A stretch of DNA of 64,000 nt from Chryseobacterium ginsenosidimutans (GCF_024807225.1 NZ_JANUCO010000001.1:2852001-2916000), one strand, 5' to 3'. Shown: positions 19,167 to 29,195, counted from the stretch's first letter. The notes: generated from the sequence alone by a model not told the origin. Numbers and translations: made by a program.

Positions 19167-19234
19167 TTTTGTCATTCTGAAAGAATCTAAATGATTTCTT
19201 TTTTCTATGCCTAGATTCCTACGGAATGACAAAA
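19167..19234. repeat. GTCAT-type inverted repeat inside the siderophore operon
   Basis: A hairpin whose outer arms read ATTTTGTCATTC and GGAATGACAAAAT, continuing inward with matching AGAATCTA and TAGATTC. It lies between the NIS synthetase and hydroxylase genes. A related hairpin lies at 29196-29283. Confidence 0.65.
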
Positions 19235-19249
19235 TAACTGTTAATATTT

Positions 19250-21676
19250 TTATGCGTTTTTCGCTTCAAGTCTGCTTTCTGGGCATTTTTCCCAATATCC
19301 TTCACGGGTACAGAAAGTCAGATAAGCGGTTTTGTGAGGCATTTCAATCACCCCTTCTCGAGTGTAACCCAATTTTGTAATGATTCTATCAGTCGGAACC
19401 GCATCAACAGACGCTTCACCGATACATTTTCCAACTTCGGGAAGCATGAAAATATAATCTAAAGCCACCTGAAAAGATTGGAAAGAAAACTTCTTATCTT
19501 TCTGCGTTTCGGCAACGAAAAAGTGTGTTCCATAATCGGTCGGAAGTGCGTCGTAATAAGCCCCGACAATATCTCTCATTGGCCAATAAGGCTCAAAGCT
19601 AAACTGCGGAACATCATTCACAGAACCAATAAAACTGTGCTGTTCATCACTCGGAAGAATGGTTCTGAACCACAATTCAAGATCTTTTTTCGGACCATCC
19701 ATTTTCCAGTAAGGTTTTGCGTGTTCCATATTGAACCATTCGTGAATCATTTCAAAATCTTTTTCAATATCGAAAGGACGAATGCTGATGTTTACATTAT
19801 TCTCTTCAAAGTATCTTGAATAAACGATTTCCTTGGTTTCCGGCTTGATTAATTTATTGGAGAAAAAATATTTATTTAAAGGATTTGGAGTATCTAGGAA
19901 AACAGCAGGATATTCTAAATTTTCGTCTGCTTCATTGATATTTTGAAGACTTGTAATCAAATTTCCTTTGGTGTACCAACTTCTTTTGTTGATGATGTAA
20001 TCTACCAAACCTGTTTCGTCCTCATTTTCAAGTTCTTTGAATGATTTGTAAACTAAATTAATTAACTTTCTTTCATCCACTAATTGATTACAACCCAAAG
20101 CATTAACAACACCTAAAATATTATTCGTCACCAAATAATACGTGTATTTTGGAGCCAAAGATTCTTCATCAATAATCGACTGACTTTCATCTGCAATTCC
20201 CGGAAGTGCATTGGAAACCAATTCTTTTCTGCCTTCTCTGAAGAAAAACCCTTGATTATCTCTGAAATAAATTTTCGCAGGAAAACCTTTCTTATCAAGC
20301 TCTATCATTACGTTTTGCTGATGGAATTCACAAGCCAGTCCGTACGTATTCAAAATCCCGACAATCGGTCTTACGCAAATATGGAGATATTGTTTAAACC
20401 AATCCAAAGCAACCTGTTCGACTGGTAAATCAAGATTTCGGGCTGTGTTGGCAATGATATTCTGCAGTCTCGAAGGCTGACCAAAAATTCCGTCCTGACA
20501 AAGAGCTGCCAAAAGCGTTACATTTTTAGTTTTATTTTCACCTTGGAAAGGATTTCTTCTGATGCTAATATTAAACCCATTGATGACTTTATCATTAAAT
20601 TTTACAGCAATAAAGGCGGGATCAACCATAAAATCAATTTCAGGATAATCATTTTGCAAATTTTTACCCCAATCGGTTTTTAATAACTGACTAATGTCGT
20701 AACCACGATGCAATTCAGGATATAAATTGATTCTTTCGGAGTTGGTAATTTTCACATGAAGAGAAAATTTATACATCCATTTGCTGTTTTCGCTGTAAAC
20801 CGTTCTCACAGAAGAAGTAGGAGTGAAGTGCTCTCCGTAATGTCCTAAAGCGAACAAAATTCCCTGCTCCTGCATGATCTGAACATCTTCCTGAACCAAC
20901 AAATATTCAGCTTCCCAAGGATGCATCGGAACAATCTGATAATCCGGAAATTCATCCCATAATTTTTTATGTTCCGCATCTAAAAGCGGGTAAATCTTTT
21001 CACCTAACTCTTTTGTAACAGGCGCTCCGTCGGCATTTTTCTCAATGATATTTTCAGGATTAATTAGGAAATAAAACAATTGAAACTGCCCCGAAGTTTC
21101 AGGAGAATATTTTAATAAATCTTCCTGATTAAAACCTTGCTTTGATTTTGGAACAGGATGTAAAATATGTCCTAAAACAAGCGATTGTTCAGCTTCAATG
21201 AAAGACATTTCTAAATCATTGACCGATTTATTATTTTCAACTAAATAATCTAAATATGTAGTCAAATTTTCAATGCTGTTATTCAATCTTTTCAACACTG
21301 TCGAAGCATCAATATCGGCATGAATTCCTTTTGAATATTCTGCGATAAGCGTCATAAATCCGTAAATATCAACTTCTGAAACTTCATCCGTCTCCAAAAC
21401 TCTCCTTAAAACCGGAAAATCAAAAAGATGTCTTCCTGTTTCAGAAAAATAATTGACAGGAATATAAACATCGCAACCAATCGAAGAAAAATCAATTCTA
21501 ATATGAAGATTCGTCGGTGTTTTTTTTAAGGTCTTTGTAATGGCAATATCATATTTCGGGATTCCCAGATAACGGCTCCAATTGGTAAATTCTCTCATAA
21601 AACAGTTGATGAGAGCTGTATAATTGATGGTTTCCGCGTATTCCTGATTAGTTAACTTCAATGTATTCATTTCCAA
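19250..21676 (-). CDS. NIS siderophore synthetase (IucA/IucC) fused to a siderophore acetyltransferase domain
   Basis: An 808-residue two-domain enzyme. Residues 1 to about 600 are an NRPS-independent siderophore synthetase: GHILHPVPKSKQGF, PMHPWEAEY, PTSSVRTV and KFSLHVKITN are the ATP- and carboxylate-binding motifs. Residues from about 625 (ISIRPFDIEKDFEMIHEWFN) to the end form an IucB/RhbD-like GNAT domain that acylates the N-hydroxyamine. One polypeptide would thus do the DesC and DesD steps, as reported for the bifunctional bisucaberin enzyme of Aliivibrio. Its start overlaps the decarboxylase gene by 29 bases. A bisucaberin- or desferrioxamine-type dihydroxamate is the likely product. 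Confidence 0.9.
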   Translation of the reverse strand: MEMNTLKLTNQEYAETINYTALINCFMREFTNWSRYLGIPKYDIAITKTLKKTPTNLHIRIDFSSIGCDVYIPVNYFSETGRHLFDFPVLRRVLETDEVSEVDIYGFMTLIAEYSKGIHADIDASTVLKRLNNSIENLTTYLDYLVENNKSVNDLEMSFIEAEQSLVLGHILHPVPKSKQGFNQEDLLKYSPETSGQFQLFYFLINPENIIEKNADGAPVTKELGEKIYPLLDAEHKKLWDEFPDYQIVPMHPWEAEYLLVQEDVQIMQEQGILFALGHYGEHFTPTSSVRTVYSENSKWMYKFSLHVKITNSERINLYPELHRGYDISQLLKTDWGKNLQNDYPEIDFMVDPAFIAVKFNDKVINGFNISIRRNPFQGENKTKNVTLLAALCQDGIFGQPSRLQNIIANTARNLDLPVEQVALDWFKQYLHICVRPIVGILNTYGLACEFHQQNVMIELDKKGFPAKIYFRDNQGFFFREGRKELVSNALPGIADESQSIIDEESLAPKYTYYLVTNNILGVVNALGCNQLVDERKLINLVYKSFKELENEDETGLVDYIINKRSWYTKGNLITSLQNINEADENLEYPAVFLDTPNPLNKYFFSNKLIKPETKEIVYSRYFEENNVNISIRPFDIEKDFEMIHEWFNMEHAKPYWKMDGPKKDLELWFRTILPSDEQHSFIGSVNDVPQFSFEPYWPMRDIVGAYYDALPTDYGTHFFVAETQKDKKFSFQSFQVALDYIFMLPEVGKCIGEASVDAVPTDRIITKLGYTREGVIEMPHKTAYLTFCTREGYWEKCPESRLEAKNA

Positions 21677-23166
21677 GTTTTTTTATTGTGATTAATATTG
21701 ATTTGATGTCTTCAACAGTTGTCAAAGGGTTTAAAATGGTGAATTTTAAGTAAAATTGCCCGTTCACTTTTGTTCCTGCTACAAGTGCATTCCCGTTTTT
21801 ATAGAGTTGTGATTTGATGTACGTATTGATTCTGCTCAGATCAAAAGTTTTGAAAGGATTTGCCGAATATCTGAAAACCAAAGCCGAAATATCAGAACGG
21901 TTCAACAGCTCAAAATGAGAATCATTTTCCAATAAATTTGCGGCTTCACGAGCGGTATAAATAATTCTTTCGATGTAATTTCCAAGCCCTTTTTTACCAA
22001 TAATTCTAAGGGTGAACCAAAGTTTCAATGCATCAAATCTTCTTGTCGTCTGAATCGATTTATTAACCTGATTCGGAATTTCGTTTTCGTCGTGATCTTT
22101 TGGATTTAAATAATCAGCATAATGCGTTATTAATGCGAAATAATTTCTGTCTTTCACCAAAAATCCGCTGCTGCTTACAGGCTGGAAGAACGATTTGTGA
22201 TAATCAACCGTCACAGAATCTGCATCTTCAATTCCTTTAATTAAATGGCGGTATTTTTCCGTTAAAAGTAGCGCACAACCGTAAGCTGCGTCTACGTGAA
22301 ACCACATGTTATACTTCTTTGCAATCGCTGAAATGTTCGTTAAAGGATCGATATTTCCAAAATCCGTCGTTCCTGCTGTTGCAACAACTGCAATCGGGAT
22401 ATTTCCATTTTCAATTTCTTTTTGAATGGCATCTTCCAGTAAAATACTGTTCATTTTGAAAGAACGGTCGGTTTTAATTTTAACAACAGATTGTTCGCCC
22501 AACCCTAAAATCGAAGCACTTTTCTGAATGCTGAAATGTGCTGCTTCCGAAACAAAAATCCTGAAACGATGAGCATTTTCCGGCAATCCGTTTTTCTTGA
22601 TATTATGATTAAAATGTTTAATTGAATAATGATCTCGCGCCAAAAGCATTCCCATTAAGTTACTTTGAGAAACCGCCACTCGTGAAAATTCCGTCTGAGT
22701 TTTTTCCGTAACCAATTTCATTGCAAGTCCATTCAATTAATTTTTGCTCCATCAAAGTTCCGCCTGCACTTTGATCCCAAGTATCTAAAGATGAATTAAT
22801 TGAGCTAATCAACATTTCCGCAGCAACCGCAGGAATGACAACCGGACAATTAAGATGCGCAACGTATTTTGGATGATGAAAAGCAACGGCGTGCTGTGTA
22901 TAAAGGGTTCTGACTTCCTCAAAAACCTCTTCGTAATTCTGTGGATGATCGTTAAGATTGATGTTTTCGAACTGTTTCCTCAATTCTTTCGGAGAAACTC
23001 CGCTGAAAGGCTGATTGTTGTCCTCTAAAAATGCAATCACATTTTCCTGTGCTTTTTGCATCACATTTTGGTATTCGTGAATGTTGATATCACAAAATAA
23101 GTTCTCCAGATTTGGGAAAAGACTTTCCTTTTCCGAAACCAATTTTTCGGTAATAACTGTGTTCAT
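21648..23166 (-). pseudogene. PLP-dependent decarboxylase of the siderophore locus, interrupted by a single-base frameshift
   Basis: Two overlapping frames together give a group II PLP decarboxylase of about 505 residues, of the DesA/RhbB/DDC type. The first reads MNTVITEKLVSEKE to SDGIFTSGG; the second resumes QSNLMGMLLARDHYSIKHF. HVDAAYG holds the PLP-binding aspartate and VDYHKSFFQP the Schiff-base lysine. The coding strand reads GGTTTCTC at 22670-22672; one T fewer joins the frames as FTSGGSQSN. It probably decarboxylates lysine (or diaminobutyrate/ornithine) to the diamine used by the N-hydroxylase. Either the gene is inactive or the base is an artefact; the neighbours look intact in function. 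Confidence 0.85.
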
Positions 23167-23390
23167 AAAAATTCTGGATTGGTTGTTTTTTACTTTTTAA
23201 ATCGTATTTCTAAGATTTTTTTTAATTAAACCATTAAGATTTCGTTTAAGATTTTAAGTTTTATTAAGAAATTTCTCCTTTTGTCGAATCTTTGTATTTC
23301 AGAATGTAACAATGCGAAATGAAGAATCTGGCTTAATATTCTTAACTCCTTAAAATAAATCTTAATGGTTTAAAAAAATATTTAAATAAT

Positions 23391-25619
23391 TTAATAATTT
23401 ATCGTGTATCCTACAGAAAATGTAGTTCCTCTTCCCTGATAAGCAAAGGCTTTTTGAGGTGCTCCGTAGAAAAATACAGAACGTTGTCCCCAAATACTTG
23501 TATATTGTTTGTTAAAGATATTTTGTACTCCGAAATTGATCGTTCCTTTGTTTAATTTTACATCTCCAATGAAGTCGAATAGGGTATAACCTGTGATTTT
23601 CATGTCTGCTAAATCGGTATAATTCATAGAATTCTGCATTTGAAGCCTTAATGAAAATTTCTTTGCATTCCAGCCTGTGAAAACCATAAATTTAGAGGGA
23701 TTCGTCGTGTAAACCGACTGATTTTGCCAACCTTTATCAACAGTTTCTGTTTCAGATTCCATTAATAAAACGTTTCCTCCTAATTCTAAACCTTGAGCGA
23801 ATTTATAACCTATAGCTCCTTCAAAACCGTAGTTTCTTAATTTTTGATCAAGCAAAGAAATCGTGAAAGCAGCATTGTCAATTTTCAAAGTTTTGTTGGA
23901 AAGTGCATAGAAAAATGATCCTTGAGCGTACAATCCTTCCGAATTGTTATTATGCCTGAAACCAACTTCCATCTGATTGGTTTTTATCCCGCTTAATGGC
24001 TGTTCTGCGATGTTGATGCTGTTTAATAAGTTCCATCGGTTATTGTCTAACTGATATTTTCCGAAACCATACGATTTTGCGGCATCAGGAACGGCAAATC
24101 CTTGAGAAAAATTCAACCAAGTCTGCCAATAAGGAGTAATTTTATACAATAAACTTGCATTAAGCAAGGTTACATCGTAATTGTTTTTCCCTCCTTTTAC
24201 CACGTCTGCAGAATTTCCATAACCAAAATTCATATAAACCTGTTCTTTAAATCCTACAAAATCATCCAATTTTACATTAATAAACTGTTGACGAACACCT
24301 CCGGAAAGCGTCAATTGGTTGGTAATATTCCAATCAGCCTGAACAAAACCGGAAAGGGTAGACGTTTTCGTATCCGGATATCTTCCTACAAAAGTATCTG
24401 TCTGATTCACCAAACCTCCTGATTCAGCACTTTTTTGAGGATTAAAAATCGCCTGATCTCCGTTAAAACTTTCAAAATCACCATCAATTCCGTACGTAAA
24501 ATTGAAAGATTTCCATTTTTTATTTAAAACTAATTTTGCCCCGTAAACATTGGTATTTCCTCTAGCTGAAGAAAGGAAAACCGGAAGTGTAATTCCAGCC
24601 GGCGGTTTCGGAACTTCAGCAAAAGACGCTCCGAAATCGACTTCTTCACGTCTTCCAAAAGCCTGAACAAGAATATTTTGACCTCCCAAAACATTTCGGA
24701 TATTGTATTGAATATTCGCCATAAAACGTTCTGTTCTTGGTACAATATCAGAATCTGCTCCATCCAAAACATTAATTAAATCTGGATTTTTTGTTGTAAA
24801 ACCTACAAAGTTCTGTCCGAAAGAAAGCCATTTTTTGTTTCTCACTTTTGAATTGTAATATTGTAAATCAACATTCAAATCTTGGTCTGGACTTAATTTC
24901 GCACTGATTCCGCCCAACAAATCGATCGATCTGTTGTATTGAAAATCTGCCTGCTTTATGTCTGTAATAATCTGATCTCCTTTGGCATCAAAAGCACCTT
25001 CATTTTGGGTAAAAGCCGCTCCCAGTCTGAACTTCACTTTATCATTTCCACCTTCGATGGATTGGGCAATTCTTTTATCTAAATCATCTTTGTGGAAGCC
25101 TGATTTTAAACCTACAGAAGTTTCAAAAGCCAGTTTATTGGATATCGGTTTTTTAGTAATAATGTTAATAATTCCTCCCGTAGAATCGCCTCCGTAAATG
25201 GAAGATGCCCCGGAAAGCACCTCAATTCTTGCGATATTAAAAGGATCGATCGCATCAAACTGTCGGCTTGTTGCTCTTGTGCTGTTCAGAGAAATCCCGT
25301 TAATCATCACCAAAACGTTTCTGCCACGCATATTTTGAGCATAATTTGTTCGTCCCTGATTTCCAAAATCGAATCCCGGAATCATATTTCCTAACACTTC
25401 CTTCAATCCTGCGCCGCCTCTGATCTGGGTTTGAAGTTCTTGATCGCTGATCACCCAAACCGTCCCCGGAATATCGCTGATCTGTTTTGGAGAACGGGAA
25501 GACACCATAATAACTTCACTGATTGTGTTGGTTTTAATGCTGTCTTGTTGAGTTTGCGCAGATAGAGTGGCTGCTGCAGTCGCTAATATTGCGATTGAAA
25601 GGGCGTATTGCTTTTTCAT
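23391..25619 (-). CDS. TonB-dependent siderophore receptor
   Basis: A 742-residue outer-membrane receptor. MKKQYALSIAILATAAATLSAQ is a signal peptide, followed by a plug domain (ISDIPGTVWVISDQELQTQ, GFDFGNQGRTNYAQNMRGRNVLVMINGI in part, SIYGGDSTGGIINIITKK) and a 22-strand barrel. The C-terminus ends in an aromatic-rich strand (GTTFSVGYTINY). It lies upstream of the siderophore genes on the same strand, with a 224-base gap, and most likely imports the ferric form of the siderophore made there. Iron (Fur) control is expected but no operator was identified. Confidence 0.92.
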   Translation of the reverse strand: MKKQYALSIAILATAAATLSAQTQQDSIKTNTISEVIMVSSRSPKQISDIPGTVWVISDQELQTQIRGGAGLKEVLGNMIPGFDFGNQGRTNYAQNMRGRNVLVMINGISLNSTRATSRQFDAIDPFNIARIEVLSGASSIYGGDSTGGIINIITKKPISNKLAFETSVGLKSGFHKDDLDKRIAQSIEGGNDKVKFRLGAAFTQNEGAFDAKGDQIITDIKQADFQYNRSIDLLGGISAKLSPDQDLNVDLQYYNSKVRNKKWLSFGQNFVGFTTKNPDLINVLDGADSDIVPRTERFMANIQYNIRNVLGGQNILVQAFGRREEVDFGASFAEVPKPPAGITLPVFLSSARGNTNVYGAKLVLNKKWKSFNFTYGIDGDFESFNGDQAIFNPQKSAESGGLVNQTDTFVGRYPDTKTSTLSGFVQADWNITNQLTLSGGVRQQFINVKLDDFVGFKEQVYMNFGYGNSADVVKGGKNNYDVTLLNASLLYKITPYWQTWLNFSQGFAVPDAAKSYGFGKYQLDNNRWNLLNSINIAEQPLSGIKTNQMEVGFRHNNNSEGLYAQGSFFYALSNKTLKIDNAAFTISLLDQKLRNYGFEGAIGYKFAQGLELGGNVLLMESETETVDKGWQNQSVYTTNPSKFMVFTGWNAKKFSLRLQMQNSMNYTDLADMKITGYTLFDFIGDVKLNKGTINFGVQNIFNKQYTSIWGQRSVFFYGAPQKAFAYQGRGTTFSVGYTINY

Positions 25620-25910
25620 TTATTTAGAATAATTAAAAATAATACGGTAAATATAAACCAATACTTCATTAATTTTCAAAATGATATTTGTCATATAATT
25701 CTTAATGGGGTGAATAGGTTTTAAATTAATATCGTGTTAATGAGCTAATGCAAACGATTAACCATGATTCTACATACTCAAAACCCATTTTAAGGATGAG
25801 AAAAACAAGTTTAGATTAATTGAAATATTTAAAGAAAATGTAATATGTAAAGTTTAAATTTTAAAGAAAACAGAGAATTTCGGTCAAAATAAAATCCCCA
25901 AAATTGATAG

Positions 25911-27392
25911 TCAGGAGATAGATTTTGCGGTTTTATAAAAAATTTCGAATGATTTTTCCATTTCCTCAAAGTTTAAATTTCCAAAACCTAGGCGCATTCC
26001 CGTAAGATCTTTGTTTTGATAAAGGAGTGTTTTTGGAATAAATAAATTATTATGAGTACAGTTTCTGGAAAGCTGCATCAAATTAATGGGAATTTTCCAT
26101 TCTGCCCAAATCGCCAATCCTCCTGAAGGTTTCTGAAAATCGATAAATTCGCCCAAATATTCATTTAACAGTAAAGAAAAATGATCCCTTCTTTCCTGAT
26201 AAATTTTCAATGATTTTTTCAAATAACGATTAATTTCTCCTTCTTCGATCATTTCACCCAACACATGTTCCATCAAAACATCGCCCTGTCGATCAATGAT
26301 TCCAAGATATTTTCGCATCTCGATCATTAGATTTTCAGGGGCAACAATGAATCCCGTACGAAAACCCGGAGCGAGAGATTTCCCGAAAGAACCGATGTAC
26401 ACAACCATTCCATTCGTATCTGCACTTGCAAGAGGCAGAATCGGACTTTTATCATAATGGAAATCATAATCATAATCGTCTTCCAAAATGATAAAACCAA
26501 ATTCGTTGGCAAGATTTAATAATTCTAATCTTCTTTGAGCGCTTAAAGTAACCGTCGTCGGATAATGGTGATGCGGAGTGAGATACAACATCCTGATTTT
26601 TTGTTTTTCGCAAATTTTTCTTACTTCTTCCACATTAATTCCTTCATCATCAATAGAAATCGGTTGAATTTTCACCCCTGCTTTCTGAAAAATCATATTA
26701 ACGGAAAAATAGCTTAATTCACCTACTAAAACCGTATCTCCTTGCGATAATAGAATTTCAGAAACAATGTAAATACTCATTTCCGTACTTCTTGTAATGA
26801 GAAGATTATTCTTTGAAATGGGTAATCCTCTTGATAAATTTAAATATTGTGACAGATTTTTCTTAAAAAATTCGCTTCCGTCTTGATTGTATTGTCCGAT
26901 TTTATGTGCTTTCCTTTTCAAAATAGAACTGTAAATTCTGGAATGCTGATCGATTTGAGTCAAACGAATATCTGGAATGCCATCATTGAAAATATATTCA
27001 CAGTTGGAATGCTCAAAAGGATTATCTAAAATATTGGAAGTTTTGAATGAAAATCCTACTGTTTTTGGATAATTTTCAAGGTGATTTTTTTCAAAATTTT
27101 TAATTTCCAAAGGTTTGTCCTGATCTTTTCCAATCACGAAAGTTCCTTTGTTGGGAAGACTTTCTACCCAACCTTGCGCGAATAATTCGTCATAAACCGC
27201 AACAATCGTATTCCTGTGAACTTCTAAAATCTGGCTCAAAGCTCTCGTTCCCGGAAGTTTAGTCCCGAAAGGTAAATAACCCCGCTGAATCGCATTAATT
27301 AACTGATTGGCAATTTGCATATAAAGAGAAACATCAGAATCTCTATCGGTTTTGATAAAACTTTGATAAGGAATTTCAACCGGACTATCCAT
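25911..27392 (-). CDS. MocR-type regulator (GntR winged helix fused to aminotransferase fold)
   Basis: A regulator of about 493 residues. The N-terminal GntR-type winged helix (SLYMQIANQLINAIQRGYLPFGTKLPGTRAL in part) is followed by a fold type I aminotransferase domain. LEDDYDYDFHYDKSPILPLAS and YIGSFGKSLAPGFRTGF carry the PLP-binding aspartate and lysine. Such proteins sense PLP or an amino compound. I start at MDSPVEIPYQSF; a further ATG lies 24 bases upstream. It is divergent from the biotin operon, with the starts only 66 bases apart, so it may control biotin genes; that is an inference. Confidence 0.88.
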   Translation of the reverse strand: MDSPVEIPYQSFIKTDRDSDVSLYMQIANQLINAIQRGYLPFGTKLPGTRALSQILEVHRNTIVAVYDELFAQGWVESLPNKGTFVIGKDQDKPLEIKNFEKNHLENYPKTVGFSFKTSNILDNPFEHSNCEYIFNDGIPDIRLTQIDQHSRIYSSILKRKAHKIGQYNQDGSEFFKKNLSQYLNLSRGLPISKNNLLITRSTEMSIYIVSEILLSQGDTVLVGELSYFSVNMIFQKAGVKIQPISIDDEGINVEEVRKICEKQKIRMLYLTPHHHYPTTVTLSAQRRLELLNLANEFGFIILEDDYDYDFHYDKSPILPLASADTNGMVVYIGSFGKSLAPGFRTGFIVAPENLMIEMRKYLGIIDRQGDVLMEHVLGEMIEEGEINRYLKKSLKIYQERRDHFSLLLNEYLGEFIDFQKPSGGLAIWAEWKIPINLMQLSRNCTHNNLFIPKTLLYQNKDLTGMRLGFGNLNFEEMEKSFEIFYKTAKSIS

Positions 27393-27432
27393 AATATTAA
27401 AACTGGCACCATTCAACCATCCGGCAATATAC

Positions 27433-27440
27433 TACATTTG
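27433..27440 (+). promoter_or_regulatory. Bacteroidota -7 promoter element for the biotin operon
   Basis: TACATTTG matches TAnnTTTG, 18 bases before the ATG of the di-iron-like gene. It sits in the short gap shared with the divergent MocR regulator, where an operator would affect both. Confidence 0.5.
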
Positions 27441-27458
27441 ACCATAAAATAAAAACAT

Positions 27459-28082
27459 ATGGAATTTTACAATCTGCTTGAAAGAATTGTACAAGATAAC
27501 GAAACCCACGCCAAATGGCTCAACACGCTTTCTTTCATGGAAAATGCCGGAGCAAGGAAAATTTCTGCCTGTGAACATCAGACGAAAGTAAGTTTAATTC
27601 AGTTGAAACATGCTGCAGAAGAGCATCGCCACGCTTATTATTTGAAAAAACAAATCGGAAAGTTAGATTCTGAATTTTGTAAAACTTATGACGGAAAAGA
27701 ATTGTTAGCATCGATTGCAACGCGACAATATCTGCATTCTTTGGATGTGAAAGCCTGTAAATATCTTCAGCAAAATTTCAGTTTAACAAAAGAAGAGTTG
27801 AAATATGCGGCGTATCTTTTTGTGACATATGCGATTGAAGTTCGTGCCGATGAACTATATCCTGTTTATCAAGATATTCTAACAAAAACTTCGTCAAAAA
27901 TCATGGTTAAGTCAATTATTTTGGAAGAAGAAGGACATTTGGAGGAAATGATTAATCAATTGGACGAATTTTCGGAAAATTGGAAACCTCACGCTGAAAA
28001 TATTTTAAAAATCGAACATGAACTTCATGACCAATGGATCAACGCCATCGTTGAAGAAGTTGCAACGTTGAATTATGCTTAA
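27459..28082 (+). CDS. Ferritin-like (di-iron pattern) protein, first gene of the biotin operon
   Basis: A 207-residue, all-helical soluble protein of no family I can name with certainty. It shows the spacing of a four-helix di-iron carboxylate protein: E28 in SFMENAG, E55xxH58 in AAEEHRHAYY, E127 in TYAIEVRADE and E157xxH160 in LEEEGHLEEM. Its stop codon overlaps the bioF start (8 bases), so the two are translationally coupled. No bioC or bioH gene is present in the operon, so a role in supplying the pimeloyl precursor, or in biotin-linked iron chemistry, is an attractive but unproven idea. The coding call is firm. Confidence 0.8.
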   Translation: MEFYNLLERIVQDNETHAKWLNTLSFMENAGARKISACEHQTKVSLIQLKHAAEEHRHAYYLKKQIGKLDSEFCKTYDGKELLASIATRQYLHSLDVKACKYLQQNFSLTKEELKYAAYLFVTYAIEVRADELYPVYQDILTKTSSKIMVKSIILEEEGHLEEMINQLDEFSENWKPHAENILKIEHELHDQWINAIVEEVATLNYA

Positions 28083-29184
28083 AAATTTCAATCATTTTCA
28101 AGAAGCTCTTGACAAAAGAAAGGAAGAAGGAACTTTGAGAGTTTTAAAACCAAAATCAGAAGGGATAGATTTTTATTCTAATGATTATTTAGGATTGGCA
28201 AGAAATAAAGAATTACAAAATTTATTGGTCAAGCAAATCATAGAAACTCCTCAATTATTGTCAGGAAGTACCGGTTCACGATTGATAAGCGGAAATAGTT
28301 CCACTGTCATTGAGACCGAAAATTATATTGCAAAACAGCATCAAAATCCATCTGCTTTGCTTTTTCCTTCGGGTTATAATGCTAATCTGGCTTTGTTTTC
28401 AACGCTTCCGACTCGTCATGACATCATTATTGTTGATGAAAAAATCCATCGTTCTGTGCATGATGCGTGTAAAATGTCTCATGCGAAAAAATTGAAGTTT
28501 AAACATAATAATCTTGAAGATTTAGAACAGATTTTAAAAAGACAAAACGGGAATTGCTACATCGCTATTGAGAGTCTTTATTCGATGGATGGGGATTTTG
28601 CACCGATTCAGGAGATTGCAGAAATCACAGAGAAATACAATGCTCATCTTATTGTAGATGAAGCTCATGCTTTTGGCGTTTTCGGATATGGGTTGGTTGA
28701 AAAATATCATTTGCAGAATAAAGTTCTGGCAACCGTTGTCACCTACGGAAAAGCTTTAGGAGCACATGGTGCAGCCATTTTAAGTAATGATATCATAAAA
28801 TCTTATCTCATCAATTTTGCATCACCTTTTATCTATACAACTTCGGCTCAGGATATACAATGGATGAGCGTAAAAACGGGATATGAGTTTCTCAAAGCAA
28901 ATCGTGAATTATCAATAAAGCTGCAGAAAAACATTGCAATTTTTCGTCAGCAAAATTTGAAAAACCCATCTTCTGAAAACAGTCCGATTCAGGCGATTGT
29001 AATTCCTGATAACGATCGGTTGAAAATCTTAAAGGAAACTTTATTGAATGAAGGATTTTTAACGTATGCTGTTTTTAGTCCGACTGTGAAAGAAGGGACA
29101 GAAAGATTGAGAATTTGTCTTCATAGCTTTAATACAGAAGAGGAAATCATTGGATTGACTAAAATTATTAAAGATTTTATTTAA
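28075..29184 (+). CDS. bioF: 8-amino-7-oxononanoate synthase
   Basis: A 369-residue PLP enzyme that condenses pimeloyl-ACP (or -CoA) with alanine in biotin synthesis. FYSNDYLGLARN, GSTGSRLISGN, LIVDEAHAFGVFG (PLP-binding aspartate and histidine) and TYGKALGAHGAAI (Schiff-base lysine) are all present. It is slightly shorter than the usual 385 residues but looks complete. The start overlaps the di-iron-like gene. A repeat hairpin separates it from bioD. The related KBL and serine palmitoyltransferase families are less likely given the biotin context. Confidence 0.93.
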   Translation: MLKNFNHFQEALDKRKEEGTLRVLKPKSEGIDFYSNDYLGLARNKELQNLLVKQIIETPQLLSGSTGSRLISGNSSTVIETENYIAKQHQNPSALLFPSGYNANLALFSTLPTRHDIIIVDEKIHRSVHDACKMSHAKKLKFKHNNLEDLEQILKRQNGNCYIAIESLYSMDGDFAPIQEIAEITEKYNAHLIVDEAHAFGVFGYGLVEKYHLQNKVLATVVTYGKALGAHGAAILSNDIIKSYLINFASPFIYTTSAQDIQWMSVKTGYEFLKANRELSIKLQKNIAIFRQQNLKNPSSENSPIQAIVIPDNDRLKILKETLLNEGFLTYAVFSPTVKEGTERLRICLHSFNTEEEIIGLTKIIKDFI

Positions 29185-29195
29185 ATAAAACATTA

